Of a stretch of 64,000 nt of DNA, positions 16,198 to 25,735 are shown one piece after another. Location: NCBI GenBank assembly GCA_027858855.1, contig JAQIBV010000030.1, positions 62,001 to 126,000 of the forward strand, read 5' to 3'. Below the pieces are notes generated by a model. The model was not told the origin of the DNA. It made no database searches and saw only the letters and a list, made by a program, of their open reading frames with translations. This DNA is from Spirochaetota bacterium. GTDB lineage: Bacteria; Spirochaetota; UBA4802; JAFGJZ01. A program made the translations under genes and the position numbers. The first letter of the stretch is position 1; every line of letters starts with the position of its first letter.

Positions 16198-18105
16198 ATG
16201 ATAACAAAAAAGTTTGTACTGACAGTTCGGATCATTACCCTTACTGTGTTCATTCAATTTTATCCACACCTGCTTCTGTGTGACAACACAGTGAAAAGCG
16301 ACAAGCTGATTGATACGGCTATTGACAAAAGTCTGCATCAGCATCCCTATTGGCGTTCCCTGCTTCATTATAAACCGTTATCTCTCGTTAAAAGAACGTA
16401 CAACGCTGAAGTCGTTAGTGAAATCGATTCTGATGATTTTTTTCTTTCATATAATGGCCGCAACAATCCATATGAAGAGTTGATTACTTCGATACGCATA
16501 TTACTGGTTGAGCGTGACAAAGATGCAATTAACCGTTTTCCGGCAAGAACCCGCTGGCTTTCAGAACAGCTTAACCCTGCCGATTTTGATCTGGACAATT
16601 ATTTTGATGACACGTATAGATCCATGGCCGCTTCGGCCGACCGCTTAGATAGTGTGAAACTGATCTATGCCGGTGAGTATCTGGGAAACCCGGCATCCAT
16701 GTTCGGCCATACCTTTTTGCGGATTGATTTTACAGATGAAACTCCTCTTTTGGGAACAACTGTAGAGTTTTCGGCCGACACCGGGAATGCGGGCTTTTTT
16801 CCTTATGTGATTAAGGGGGTCACCGGCGGTTTTCAAGGATTCTATCGCCTGAATAAATATTACATGAAGGTGCGTGACTACTCGTACGCGGAGTCCAGAT
16901 CTGTCTGGGAGTATGAGCTTAATTTGACACAGAGTGAGTACAGGCGCCTTCTGGATCATATTATTGAAATTAACGAGAGCAGTTCCGACTACTATTTTTT
17001 TACCGCGAACTGTTCCTATGCGATTCTGTATCTTCTAGAGATCGCAAGGCCGGGGCTTTCGTTGATAAAAAAATTGTCTTTTCCGGTGATTCCCCTCGAT
17101 ACCCTGAAGCTGGTTAATAGTTCAGGTCTGATATCGGGGGTGCAGTACAGGCCATCCATCAGAGAGCGACTAGAGAAACGTTCAGAATCTATGAACAGAA
17201 CCGATCTTTCGAGGGCTGCTGCCGTTGCCCGGGAAGAAGAGAGCGGCGAGAGTGTTGTAAATGAATCAGAGCTCTCTGTCGAGCGAAAGGCTGCAATTCT
17301 CGATTTTTCGCGGGAGTATTATCACTATCTTAATTTCCCGAGAGTAACTGCAGAGACCTTTCAAGCCTATCAGCAACTGATTATGTCACATAGCCGCTTA
17401 AGAAACAGGGTCGATCTGGTTTCTGATGATGTGCAGGTAGAGCGGAGTGATCCTCTCGATTCCCACGATAATTCGCTCTTTTCTGTAGGAGCTGGGTTAA
17501 AGGGGACGGAGGAGTATATTTATGGACAGTATCGCTTCGCCTACCATGCTATGAGCGATCCGGTCTCCGGATATAACCCCCGGGCCTCATTTGTAGCAGG
17601 CGAGACAGAGCTTCGTTTATATAATGAAGATGAGGGCTATCATGTCCAGGTGGAAAGGGTGAGTTTATTTGATATCCGCTCTTTTTCACCAATACGTAGC
17701 TTTTCGGCATCGCCCTCATATATATTATCGATAGGCTTAAACCGAACTGCACATTCTAAGGATGAGCTTGTACCTGTTTTGCAGGTTGGTGCCGGTGGAG
17801 CTATCGTTCCGGTTGAACCACTAATGCTCTATTTAGTGCCTGGAATTAAGGCCGATTATAAAGACTCTCCTGATGTTGCTTTCTCTCTGGCTGCAGGGGC
17901 ACACTGGGTTCCCCATGACCGGTTGGTAATCTATGCGGAAAGTTCCGTCATCCGGTTTTTACAAAATAAGCCATACCTTGAAATCGTTACTGAGGCTGGA
18001 GCTACATTCTCTGTAAATAGATCATTTGCTCTAAATATTAGAGGCAACTATTCGTATATTATGAATAAAACCGATATAAAAGCCGGAATTTCACTCTTTT
18101 TTTAA
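16198..18105 (+). CDS. Lnb-like DUF4105 protein with C-terminal outer-membrane barrel
   Basis: 635 residues: an N-terminal signal sequence (about 28 residues, ending LLLC-DN), a DUF4105/Lnb N-terminal periplasmic domain (about 85-330), then about 230 residues of alternating amphipathic strands ending in ISLFF. The domain carries the papain-like Cys-His pair: FGHTFLRIDF (His near 171) and FTANCSYAILYLLE (Cys near 270). Enterococcal Lnb, the best-known member, moves an acyl chain within lipoproteins to make the lyso form. The terminal Phe and strand pattern indicate a beta-barrel, so it should sit in the outer membrane. Whether it modifies lipoproteins here is inference. A terminator follows immediately. 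Confidence 0.8.
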   Translation: MITKKFVLTVRIITLTVFIQFYPHLLLCDNTVKSDKLIDTAIDKSLHQHPYWRSLLHYKPLSLVKRTYNAEVVSEIDSDDFFLSYNGRNNPYEELITSIRILLVERDKDAINRFPARTRWLSEQLNPADFDLDNYFDDTYRSMAASADRLDSVKLIYAGEYLGNPASMFGHTFLRIDFTDETPLLGTTVEFSADTGNAGFFPYVIKGVTGGFQGFYRLNKYYMKVRDYSYAESRSVWEYELNLTQSEYRRLLDHIIEINESSSDYYFFTANCSYAILYLLEIARPGLSLIKKLSFPVIPLDTLKLVNSSGLISGVQYRPSIRERLEKRSESMNRTDLSRAAAVAREEESGESVVNESELSVERKAAILDFSREYYHYLNFPRVTAETFQAYQQLIMSHSRLRNRVDLVSDDVQVERSDPLDSHDNSLFSVGAGLKGTEEYIYGQYRFAYHAMSDPVSGYNPRASFVAGETELRLYNEDEGYHVQVERVSLFDIRSFSPIRSFSASPSYILSIGLNRTAHSKDELVPVLQVGAGGAIVPVEPLMLYLVPGIKADYKDSPDVAFSLAAGAHWVPHDRLVIYAESSVIRFLQNKPYLEIVTEAGATFSVNRSFALNIRGNYSYIMNKTDIKAGISLFF

Positions 18106-18106
18106 T

Positions 18107-18128
18107 AAAAAGCCCGAATGGGCTTTTT
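18107..18128 (+). terminator. intrinsic terminator of the DUF4105 gene
   Basis: AAAAAGCCC-GAAT-GGGCTTTTT directly follows the TAA at 18103-18105; a canonical hairpin with a U-tail. Confidence 0.9.
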
Positions 18129-18133
18129 ATTAG

Positions 18134-18171
18134 TTGATTAATTCTGATAATGTGATATTATTGTAATAATA
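18134..18171 (+). promoter_or_regulatory. promoter and overlapping palindrome of the giant lipoprotein gene
   Basis: TTGATT at 18134-18139 and TATTAT at 18156-18161 are 16 bases apart. The -10 box is the left arm of a perfect palindrome, TATTATT-GT-AATAATA (18156-18171), which could be an operator. A/T-only palindromes also arise by chance. Confidence 0.4.
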
Positions 18172-18217
18172 ATGTTCGGATAGTATGTAAGTTGTGCTGT
18201 TCCTATGGAGGTAGGTC

Positions 18218-21200
18218 ATGAAAATTTTATTTAAAATCTTGTTAGCTTTATTGATTACAGGCAGTCTTTTAGCTGTTGCAGTTTCATGTAGCAGTGGTGG
18301 CGGTAGTGGCGCCAAAGAGGTGGTTGAAGAAGAGTCGCCCAAAGAGCCGCCTTCTGATGATGGAACGCCCAGTGGAGACACTGTTGCTCCAAATGTTGTG
18401 AGCATTGAACCTGTGAACGCTGCTTCGGTACGTTTTACATTTAATGAAAAAATAACAGAAGCATCGGCCGAAAAGGCAGCTAATTACGCGATCTCTTCTG
18501 ATTCCACTTCACATACAATAAAAGTAGTCGATGTGAAAGACAAAAACGTTACGGTTACGGTATCACCACTGCTGCGCAGTGGTATTACATATACCGGCCT
18601 GGCTAAGAATATTGAAGATTTGTCAGGAAACAGCATGAAAGCACAGTCTAAAACTTTTTCAGGTGTTAGTTCTGCTGTTTCGTCACCTGCAGTTTCTGCT
18701 GATCCTGATATGGATCCCGATGGGGATAATGATGGAGATGGAATTTCAAACGGTGACGAGCTTGACCTTGGCACCGATCCTGATAATCCTGATAGTGATG
18801 GTGACGGTGTTGATGATGCACTTGATCCTGAACCTGCCGGCACCGAGGTTTCGCTGACTCTGAGCACTCTTCCTCAAAACCCGACCAATAATGTATCAGC
18901 AACTATTGCTGTTGATGGAGTAAATGCTGTAAAATACCGTTATGCACTCAATAGCGACACCCTCGGCGCTGAACAGAATATATCCGATTCTATCGAGCTG
19001 TCGGCTCTTGCAGATGGTGAGCAGACCCTGAAGGTTATTGGTATGAACCAGCTGGGTGACTGGCAGAGCATTAGTGACGCCGTAACTTTTCAGTGGGTAG
19101 TTGATACGATTGCTCCGGTTGCCGAACTGACAAATACTCCGAATGCAATTACCAATCAGAACTCCATCGATATTGATGTTCGCGGGCAGAGTGGTGATAC
19201 CATCGTTGCCTATAAATATGTTCTGGATGAATTTGAAAGTGATGTTGTTGCCGCAGACAGTGATATTAGTTGGACCGAATTTAATGATGGCGATCACATC
19301 CTTAAGGTTGTGGCCGTGGATCGTGCTGGTAACTGGCAGTCAATGGGCAGTGCTTCTCAAATATCATGGAATATTGACACTACCATGCCTGTTGCTGCGA
19401 TTTCGGGAATAAATGATTCGGTTGCAACTAATGATACTGAGGAGTATGCAGCAATCAGTGATGTTGTATCCTATAAATACCGATTTAACGGCTCTTCCTG
19501 GAGTGCTGAAACAGATTCCACAGTTGCTATTGAGCTTACATCTCTTATTGAAGGCGAACAAAGTCTTGAGGTTATTGGTAAAAATGAGGCCGGCACATGG
19601 CAGCCGGATACTAACCCTACGGTTATTAACTGGACTGTCGATCTGACACCACCGGCAATACGTTTTGTAGTTGAGCCTGAAGAGTACACCAACAGCACAA
19701 AACCGGTGATTACCGTTCAGGCAGGTGAGGGAGTCACAGACCTGGCACGTTACAAATATCGAATCGATGGTGGTGAGTGGAGCTCTCCGGTTCAGGCAGT
19801 AGAGGCTGTAACCTTTTCTGACGATTTGGCTGAAGGACTGCGCACCGTCTCCGTTAAAGGTATCGATGGAACAGGAAACGAGCAGCCAGACACGGCGGCC
19901 ATCTCTACAAGTTTTACTGTAGATATAACTCCGCCGGTAGTGGATTTTGAACCGGTAGCCTCCCTTCCGGGAGCCGTGACAAATTCACAAAATGAAGAGG
20001 TTTATATTTCAAGTGATGATATCGTTTCTTACAGATATAAACTCAACGATGGCAGCTGGAGTGAGCAGCTTGACCCTTCAGTGCCAGTACTGCTTGATTC
20101 ATCTGAACTGACAGAGCGTTCTCACCTTCTTTCGATCGTTGGTAAAGACAGAGCCGGCAACGAGCAGAGTCAGTTAAGTGCAACTACTTATGGCTGGGTT
20201 GTTGATATTACATCACCCGCTTCAGTTGAGGTTACCAATTTACCTTCTCTTAATACCAGTTCGGGTTCTGTAGATGCAGTAGTTTCTGATAATGACGGTG
20301 ATGTAGTCTCTTACTGGTATCGTATCGGATCGGCTGACTGGACACCTGCTACCATCGGCACGCCAATTAGCTATAACTCTCTTGCTGAGGGAGACTACAC
20401 CCTGTATGTGAAGGCGCTGGATGAGGCCGGTAATGTTTCTGATGTTCAGTTTGAGTATCTCTGGACTGTTGACAGAACTGCGCCTACTGCTGTAATAGCG
20501 GCTGGTCCGCAACCTTCGACTCCGACAAATGATACAGGTCTGTATGTTCTTGTTGGTGGAGATGATGTTATTGCATATCAGTACAGTCTTGATGGAGCTG
20601 CCTGGAGTAGTGAACGAGATATCAGCTCGCCGATAACAGCAGCTGACCTTGTAGAGAAAGAGTATATCCTTAAAATTAAGGGAAAAGATATTGCAGGCAA
20701 CTGGCAGGAGGAGATCTCTGCGACACAGCTTCTTTGGAGTGTCGATTTAACACCACCTTCTGCTGCTGTCATAAGCGGGCTTCCTGCTGCGTTTACAAAC
20801 AATGAAAATCATACACTGGGTGTAGGCGGGGATGATGTTTTTGAGTACAGATATCAGGTTAATGGCTCGGCCCTGAGTGATTTTATCCCCGTTTCTGAAG
20901 ATATTGTATTAACTGATCTTTTAGATGATGTGTATCAGATCAGTGTTATCGGATATGATCAGGCCGGAAATCAGCAGGGTGTGGCAACATCAGCCTCCTT
21001 TACTGTAGACACAATTGCACCTGCAGCGGTCGCTGTTACGGATGCGGGTCAATATTCGGGCACGACTGCTCTTGAATTCGGATGGACTATTCCATCGGAA
21101 ATTGAAGACATCAGGATACAGGTTGCTACAGATTCTGAATTTAATCAAATCGTACTGGGTGCCTCTAATGGTGTTCAATTAGAAGCCGCCACATCTTACA

Positions 21201-22507
21201 CTTATGCGGCCAACAGTAGTAGTGGCAGTAGCTACTACGCGCGGATTTCTGTTTCCGATGCTGCTGGAAACTGGAGTAGCTATGGTTCGGCCTCTGATGG
21301 CATAACTCTTGCCGGTTCCATAACAGCTCAACTTGTTGATAACTCAGGAAATAGTGTGTCTGGTGCAACAATTACTCTTCGTGCTGCAGATGGCACGACT
21401 GTTCTTGGTTCCGAGATAAGTGATGGAGGTGGAGAGTTTATTTTTGATAATGTTCCGGTAACACAGGCCTCATATTCAATGCTGGTTGACGCAGCCGGAT
21501 ACAGTAGTGCTGTAAAAAACAACATATCTGTTAATACCGGTGCCGTTTCGAATCAGGGAATAATTAACCTGGTATCTAACACTGCATCATCCGGTGTTAT
21601 TTCGGGATGCGTCATCGATGCAAACGACGGTAAAGAGATCGCAGGGGCACTTATCACTGTAACCGGTTGGGATGGAACAGTCAGGGATAGCAGGGTTTCT
21701 GATGAAAATGGAAATTTTACAACAGATCTGCTTATTCCGGGAACCTATTCGGTTAACGTAACAAACGGTGAGTATTATGATCTTTCGGTTGATAATCGTT
21801 CGATAGACGGAGATCTGGCACTTGGTGATCTGGCGATATGTGAAGAGCTTGCTCCCTATCAGTTGAGGGTAGTGCTTCTATGGGGGCTTAATCCAAAAGA
21901 CCTCGACCTTCATCTTGTAGGTCCGACTGCTGGTACTGATGAGCGGTTTCATATTTATTGGAGTCGGAAGTCATACGATGAAAACAGCAAAAATTATGTA
22001 AGCGGAGCCGATCCTGCCGGTGAAAGATCTACGGCAAGTCTGGTACAGGACGAGACTAACTCTTATGGTCCGGAAGCGATAAATATATTTGACGGTTACG
22101 AGTATGGTATCTTCACCTACACTGTGCATAACTGGAGTGGGACAGACTGGTATGCCAGTAATCTTGTCATACGTGTGTATGACAGCCAGGGACTGTATCA
22201 GGAGATTCCGTTTCCAACCGGAGCACCTAATGAGTGGTACTGGAAGATCTTCCAGATTAAAATAGAGGGTGAAAACCGGGCAGACAGAGAGATCTGGATA
22301 GAAAATGGATTCGCCTCACTGAATTATGGGAACAGTACTTCTATGGACTGGAGCGCGACAGGAGGAGGCCTTGCGGGATTCATTATCCGGGTTGCTACAG
22401 GTAACAGGACTGTTATACTGTTGTTGCTTGGACTCTTTGCCGCTACCTTTGCTGTGCTGGTTCACTATAACCGGTACCGTATTGGTAGGGCAAAATCTGC
22501 TGAATAG
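18218..22507 (+). CDS. large modular surface lipoprotein
   Basis: 1429 residues starting behind GGAGG. The lipoprotein signal ends at AVSC with Cys24, followed by a Ser/Gly linker. Then come a Big_5/SbsA-like Ig domain (about 50-150), an Asp-rich calcium-binding TSP3-like segment at about 163-207 (DGDNDGDGISNGDE), and eight tandem modules of 85-95 residues at about 208-930. Each module has Y-K/R-Y-R/K...W, EG--L-V-G-D-AGN-Q and W-VD-T-P-P. A strand domain and two carboxypeptidase-regulatory-like folds follow (about 1034-1190), then a YfaP-like domain with KDLDLHLVGP (1205-1370), and a C-terminal TM helix at about 1395-1417 with a basic tail. A lipid anchor and a C-terminal helix in one protein is odd. 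It is probably a surface scaffold or adhesin. Confidence 0.85.
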   Translation: MKILFKILLALLITGSLLAVAVSCSSGGGSGAKEVVEEESPKEPPSDDGTPSGDTVAPNVVSIEPVNAASVRFTFNEKITEASAEKAANYAISSDSTSHTIKVVDVKDKNVTVTVSPLLRSGITYTGLAKNIEDLSGNSMKAQSKTFSGVSSAVSSPAVSADPDMDPDGDNDGDGISNGDELDLGTDPDNPDSDGDGVDDALDPEPAGTEVSLTLSTLPQNPTNNVSATIAVDGVNAVKYRYALNSDTLGAEQNISDSIELSALADGEQTLKVIGMNQLGDWQSISDAVTFQWVVDTIAPVAELTNTPNAITNQNSIDIDVRGQSGDTIVAYKYVLDEFESDVVAADSDISWTEFNDGDHILKVVAVDRAGNWQSMGSASQISWNIDTTMPVAAISGINDSVATNDTEEYAAISDVVSYKYRFNGSSWSAETDSTVAIELTSLIEGEQSLEVIGKNEAGTWQPDTNPTVINWTVDLTPPAIRFVVEPEEYTNSTKPVITVQAGEGVTDLARYKYRIDGGEWSSPVQAVEAVTFSDDLAEGLRTVSVKGIDGTGNEQPDTAAISTSFTVDITPPVVDFEPVASLPGAVTNSQNEEVYISSDDIVSYRYKLNDGSWSEQLDPSVPVLLDSSELTERSHLLSIVGKDRAGNEQSQLSATTYGWVVDITSPASVEVTNLPSLNTSSGSVDAVVSDNDGDVVSYWYRIGSADWTPATIGTPISYNSLAEGDYTLYVKALDEAGNVSDVQFEYLWTVDRTAPTAVIAAGPQPSTPTNDTGLYVLVGGDDVIAYQYSLDGAAWSSERDISSPITAADLVEKEYILKIKGKDIAGNWQEEISATQLLWSVDLTPPSAAVISGLPAAFTNNENHTLGVGGDDVFEYRYQVNGSALSDFIPVSEDIVLTDLLDDVYQISVIGYDQAGNQQGVATSASFTVDTIAPAAVAVTDAGQYSGTTALEFGWTIPSEIEDIRIQVATDSEFNQIVLGASNGVQLEAATSYTYAANSSSGSSYYARISVSDAAGNWSSYGSASDGITLAGSITAQLVDNSGNSVSGATITLRAADGTTVLGSEISDGGGEFIFDNVPVTQASYSMLVDAAGYSSAVKNNISVNTGAVSNQGIINLVSNTASSGVISGCVIDANDGKEIAGALITVTGWDGTVRDSRVSDENGNFTTDLLIPGTYSVNVTNGEYYDLSVDNRSIDGDLALGDLAICEELAPYQLRVVLLWGLNPKDLDLHLVGPTAGTDERFHIYWSRKSYDENSKNYVSGADPAGERSTASLVQDETNSYGPEAINIFDGYEYGIFTYTVHNWSGTDWYASNLVIRVYDSQGLYQEIPFPTGAPNEWYWKIFQIKIEGENRADREIWIENGFASLNYGNSTSMDWSATGGGLAGFIIRVATGNRTVILLLLGLFAATFAVLVHYNRYRIGRAKSAE

Positions 22508-22518
22508 ATCCTAAACAA

Positions 22519-22558
22519 CGGCTGAGTACTCAGTGTTTGCACTCAGCCGCTCTCTTTT
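22519..22558 (+). terminator. terminator after the giant lipoprotein gene
   Basis: CGGCTGAGT (22519-22527) pairs perfectly with ACTCAGCCG (22541-22549) and is followed by CTCTCTTTT. Confidence 0.8.
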
Positions 22559-22630
22559 CGTTTAAATAAAGGGCAGATTCATGCCGATACAGGATATGGG
22601 GGCCCTCTCCTTATCCTTTTTTTTGCGAGT

Positions 22631-24628
22631 ATGATAATGTACGATTTTGCCATATGGAAAAACATACTGATCGCGCTTTCACCGGTAATACTCTTTTACG
22701 TAATCTATTCGCGATATTCGGTGTTTTATCCCAATTATTCCAAACAGTTGCAGGCATTTATCGCGGGTATTGTTGCAGCTCTTTTTATTATTGTTATCAA
22801 ACCGTATATATTGATTTTGCTTCCATTCTCGAATCTATGGTTCAGTGCTTTTGTAAAAGCAGCCCTCCTTGAAAAGGGGCTAGTACTCCTGCTTTTAATT
22901 CTTGTGTTTAAATATTATCTGGACTTTACCTTGCTTGAAGCTTCTTTGAGTGGAATTCTTCTGGGTATCGGCTTTTCAACCTGCGAGAACATCTTTTATG
23001 CATTAAGCTACGGAACAAATACGATGATAATACGTATTATCTTTACAGTTCCTTTGCATATGACCACCTGTGGAATTGCCGGTTATTACCTCGGTGAAAG
23101 TATATATGCCGGTTCCCGCTTGTATAAATACTACTATCTTACTCTTGCCCTGATTATTCCCGTCTTTTTTCATGGAGTTTTTGACTATGTTCTTCTTCAT
23201 CAGAATTACTATGTCTATTTTGCGTCACCACTTCTGCTGTTTGTTGTAATAATTCAGGAGATAGTCCTGTCTCGATCCAGAACTGTTCCGGGGCTTGTTG
23301 TTCTTGAGGCTCTGTCGATCAGTTATGAAGAGTGGAATGTGTTAAATCGTCAACCTAAGTATGACCGCTGGATGCAGAAATCGATGGGAAGAAAGCATAC
23401 CCCGCGGGTAAACTTTTTTGTATGGAGTCCGGGAGGTTTTCAGGCTCTGATGATAATTGGATTCATTGTGTTATCGGTTCTCGGATCACAGTTTAAGGCC
23501 GATATCAGTGGCTATTTTTTGTTAACCGGTTGGGAAGAAAATCTGCTGCTGATTATTTTTCCGTTATCTATAGCCGGAACCATTGTCATTGTTAATGCAG
23601 TTAACCCGGAGTTTTTTAAATATAATGAGCTTAAAATTCCGATTATCTCTAATGCTGTTATTGATGTTGATGAAGATGGTATTGGTGATAATCATGTGAC
23701 CTATGACATGTCGGCGGTTAACATATTTCTGAATACCTTTGAGCCCTTAGGGGTAGGCAATCATTACACAATTGAACTGGAGGTTCCGCATCTAAGGAGT
23801 AAAACCGTAAGGGGAGTGGTTGTTTGGGAGAAGCACGTTATTGGGCACAGCCCGGCCGGCTCACTTATTCGTTTTGAAAATACTAATTCCAAATTTGTGT
23901 TTTTTATTCTGTTTCGCTATTACGTATCACGTTTTGTTAAGGGGGTGATCTTCAATTTTCACTTGCCCGGTTTTGAGAGTATAAAACGCTTTTTTATCCA
24001 TCCTGTTTCAACAATGCGTGATGAAAAAATATATAATGCCGGTGAACAGATTTACAGAGAGGGTGAGGAGTCGACTCAGTTCTATTTTTTGAAAAAAGGA
24101 ATAGTCGAGATATTTAAGAGTCATGAAAATGATACATCAATATCGCTAAATATTATTACAGATGGTTCAATTTTCGGAGAGATGTCTGTTTTTGGTGGTA
24201 AGAGAAGAACTCACTCCGCGCGGGCTTTAACCGATTGTCTAATTGCAACATCTGACAGAGAGAATCTGCATATACTGGTTAAAAACAACGCTGAGTTTAC
24301 TCTAAGGCTTTTCGAATCGCTGGCAATCAGAATAACCGAAACAGAAAACTCTCTTTATAATTACATCAAAGATCTTGACGCACAGAAGCGTGAAAATATG
24401 CAGTTGTTTCACTCCCTGTCAATGATAATGATTTCAACTCTGCTTGAGAACAGGGACATTGATCCGGACCTTTTGCAACTATCGCGTTTGAAATCTATAA
24501 TTAAGGCAATTAATGATGAAATAGCAGCAGAACTTGTTAAGATATTAACATGCAGGCATGATCGGCGTAAAGAGGTGATCGAGAGCGGCTTGAGACATAT
24601 ATATTCGCTTATCGAAAAGGGAAATTAG
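22631..24628 (+). CDS. PrsW-like membrane protease domain fused to PilZ-like and cNMP-binding domains
   Basis: 665 residues. The first 220 hold about eight TM helices with PrsW/GluEn marks: LLEKG (Glu81), GFSTCENIFYAL (Glu119-Asn120), VPLHMTTCGIAGYYLG (His143) and FHGVFDYVLL (His181, Asp185). The first motif is E-K-G instead of E-E-x-x-K, so activity is uncertain. Two more helices follow at 270-330. Then comes a PilZ-like barrel (about 340-425: VTYDMSAVNIFL, GVGNHYTIELEVP, VRGVVVWEK) that lacks the RxxxR c-di-GMP motif. A cyclic-nucleotide-binding domain (about 460-570) has SIFGEMSVFGG-KRRTHSARA. PrsW proteins cleave anti-sigma factors in other bacteria. The metallophosphoesterase gene follows 46 bases later. 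The start could also be ATG 22637. Confidence 0.75.
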   Translation: MIMYDFAIWKNILIALSPVILFYVIYSRYSVFYPNYSKQLQAFIAGIVAALFIIVIKPYILILLPFSNLWFSAFVKAALLEKGLVLLLLILVFKYYLDFTLLEASLSGILLGIGFSTCENIFYALSYGTNTMIIRIIFTVPLHMTTCGIAGYYLGESIYAGSRLYKYYYLTLALIIPVFFHGVFDYVLLHQNYYVYFASPLLLFVVIIQEIVLSRSRTVPGLVVLEALSISYEEWNVLNRQPKYDRWMQKSMGRKHTPRVNFFVWSPGGFQALMIIGFIVLSVLGSQFKADISGYFLLTGWEENLLLIIFPLSIAGTIVIVNAVNPEFFKYNELKIPIISNAVIDVDEDGIGDNHVTYDMSAVNIFLNTFEPLGVGNHYTIELEVPHLRSKTVRGVVVWEKHVIGHSPAGSLIRFENTNSKFVFFILFRYYVSRFVKGVIFNFHLPGFESIKRFFIHPVSTMRDEKIYNAGEQIYREGEESTQFYFLKKGIVEIFKSHENDTSISLNIITDGSIFGEMSVFGGKRRTHSARALTDCLIATSDRENLHILVKNNAEFTLRLFESLAIRITETENSLYNYIKDLDAQKRENMQLFHSLSMIMISTLLENRDIDPDLLQLSRLKSIIKAINDEIAAELVKILTCRHDRRKEVIESGLRHIYSLIEKGN

Positions 24629-24674
24629 TTGCGAAGAATATAGTGCCCGATAGTTTGACAACAGGAATGGTGAT

Positions 24675-25283
24675 ATGAAGATACTTCTGCTTGGCGATAA
24701 AGAATCTACTTATATATGGGACTATTTTGATCATGAGCGCTTTAAGGGTGTGGATTTTATTATTTCCAGTGGAGACCTGAAACGTGAATACCTCTCCTTC
24801 GTTGTTACAATGCTCAATGTTCCTCTCTATTTTGTACCGGGTAATCACGATAAGAACTATGTAGAGCTTGAGCCTGAGGGTTGCATTAACATCGACCGAA
24901 CCATTGTTGATCATGATGGTTTCCGGATAATGGGGCTTGGAGGTTCTATCTGGTACAATGATGGCGTTTATCAGTATACTGAACGTCAGATGTATCTGGA
25001 CTATCTGAAACTAAAGCCGAAGATGGTTTTGGGTAAGGGGATTGACATGCTGGTGACACACGCGCCGGCTTTGGGCTTGAATGACGGTAAAGACAGGTGT
25101 CATAAGGGCTTCAAAACCTTTGTGAAAATAATTGATCGGTTTCAGCCACAGTATCATATCCATGGCCATGAGCATCTGAACTACGGACTCCACAAACGTA
25201 TCCTGCAGCGCGATAACACCTTCATTATCAACTCATACGAATATTATCTCTTTGATACAGGCAATCCGTTAAGGATGGTTTGA
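24675..25283 (+). CDS. calcineurin-like metallophosphoesterase
   Basis: 202 residues with a complete metal-ligand set: the first-strand site is LLLGDKE (Asp8, where many relatives have DxH), SGD at 32-34, GNHD at 56-59, THAP near 126 and HGHEH near 158. It resembles small single-domain phosphoesterases of the YfcE/Rv0805-like group, some of which hydrolyse cyclic nucleotides, others phosphodiesters or UDP-sugars. Its position right after a protein with a cNMP-binding domain (46-base gap, same strand, TGGTGAT ribosome site) suggests it might control the ligand of that domain; this is inference. It converges with yjbQ 17 bases away. Confidence 0.85.
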   Translation: MKILLLGDKESTYIWDYFDHERFKGVDFIISSGDLKREYLSFVVTMLNVPLYFVPGNHDKNYVELEPEGCINIDRTIVDHDGFRIMGLGGSIWYNDGVYQYTERQMYLDYLKLKPKMVLGKGIDMLVTHAPALGLNDGKDRCHKGFKTFVKIIDRFQPQYHIHGHEHLNYGLHKRILQRDNTFIINSYEYYLFDTGNPLRMV

Positions 25284-25300
25284 AGCGTTCCATTCATCTG

Positions 25301-25726
25301 CTATATTGCGTCACCAATAATTTTTATCAGAACCCTCTTCCTTCTTCGTCCGTCAAATTCACCATAAAAGATCTGCTCCCAGGGGCCAAAGTCCAGCCCG
25401 CCTTCAGTAATAGCTACAGTTACCGAGCGACCCATTATTTGACGTTTCAGATGCGCATCTCCGTTGTCTTCACCGGTGTTATTGTGTTTGTACAAAGAGA
25501 GCGGTTCGTGAGGAGCCAGCTCTTCAAGCCAGCGGAAGTAATCCTGATGCAGACCGTGCTCATTGTCGTTAATAAATACCGACGCTGTAATGTGCATGGC
25601 GTTAACAAGACATAGTCCTTCGGTAATTTTACTTTCGCGAATAGCCTCTTCGACATCATGTGTAATATTGATCAGTTCGAACCTCTTTTTTGTGTTAAAA
25701 AACAGCTCTTTTCGGAATGTTTTCAT
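25301..25726 (-). CDS. yjbQ: YjbQ/UPF0047 family protein
   Basis: 141 residues, full length for the family. Conserved marks are [18 protein letters not shown] near residue 36, [26 protein letters not shown] (containing the His-Asn/Asp/His cluster) and [19 protein letters not shown] at the end. E. coli YjbQ has weak thiamine-phosphate synthase activity in vitro; the physiological role is not settled. It is the last gene of a minus-strand run, starting 9 bases after the TPR gene stop, so it is probably cotranscribed with it. Confidence 0.9.
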   Translation of the reverse strand: MKTFRKELFFNTKKRFELINITHDVEEAIRESKITEGLCLVNAMHITASVFINDNEHGLHQDYFRWLEELAPHEPLSLYKHNNTGEDNGDAHLKRQIMGRSVTVAITEGGLDFGPWEQIFYGEFDGRRRKRVLIKIIGDAI

Positions 25727-25735
25727 AATACACCT

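Noticed and set aside
18848-21020. Periodic repeats in the giant lipoprotein gene as a CRISPR-like array
   Set aside because: Period is about 270 bases, in frame and diverged at the DNA level; they are protein modules.
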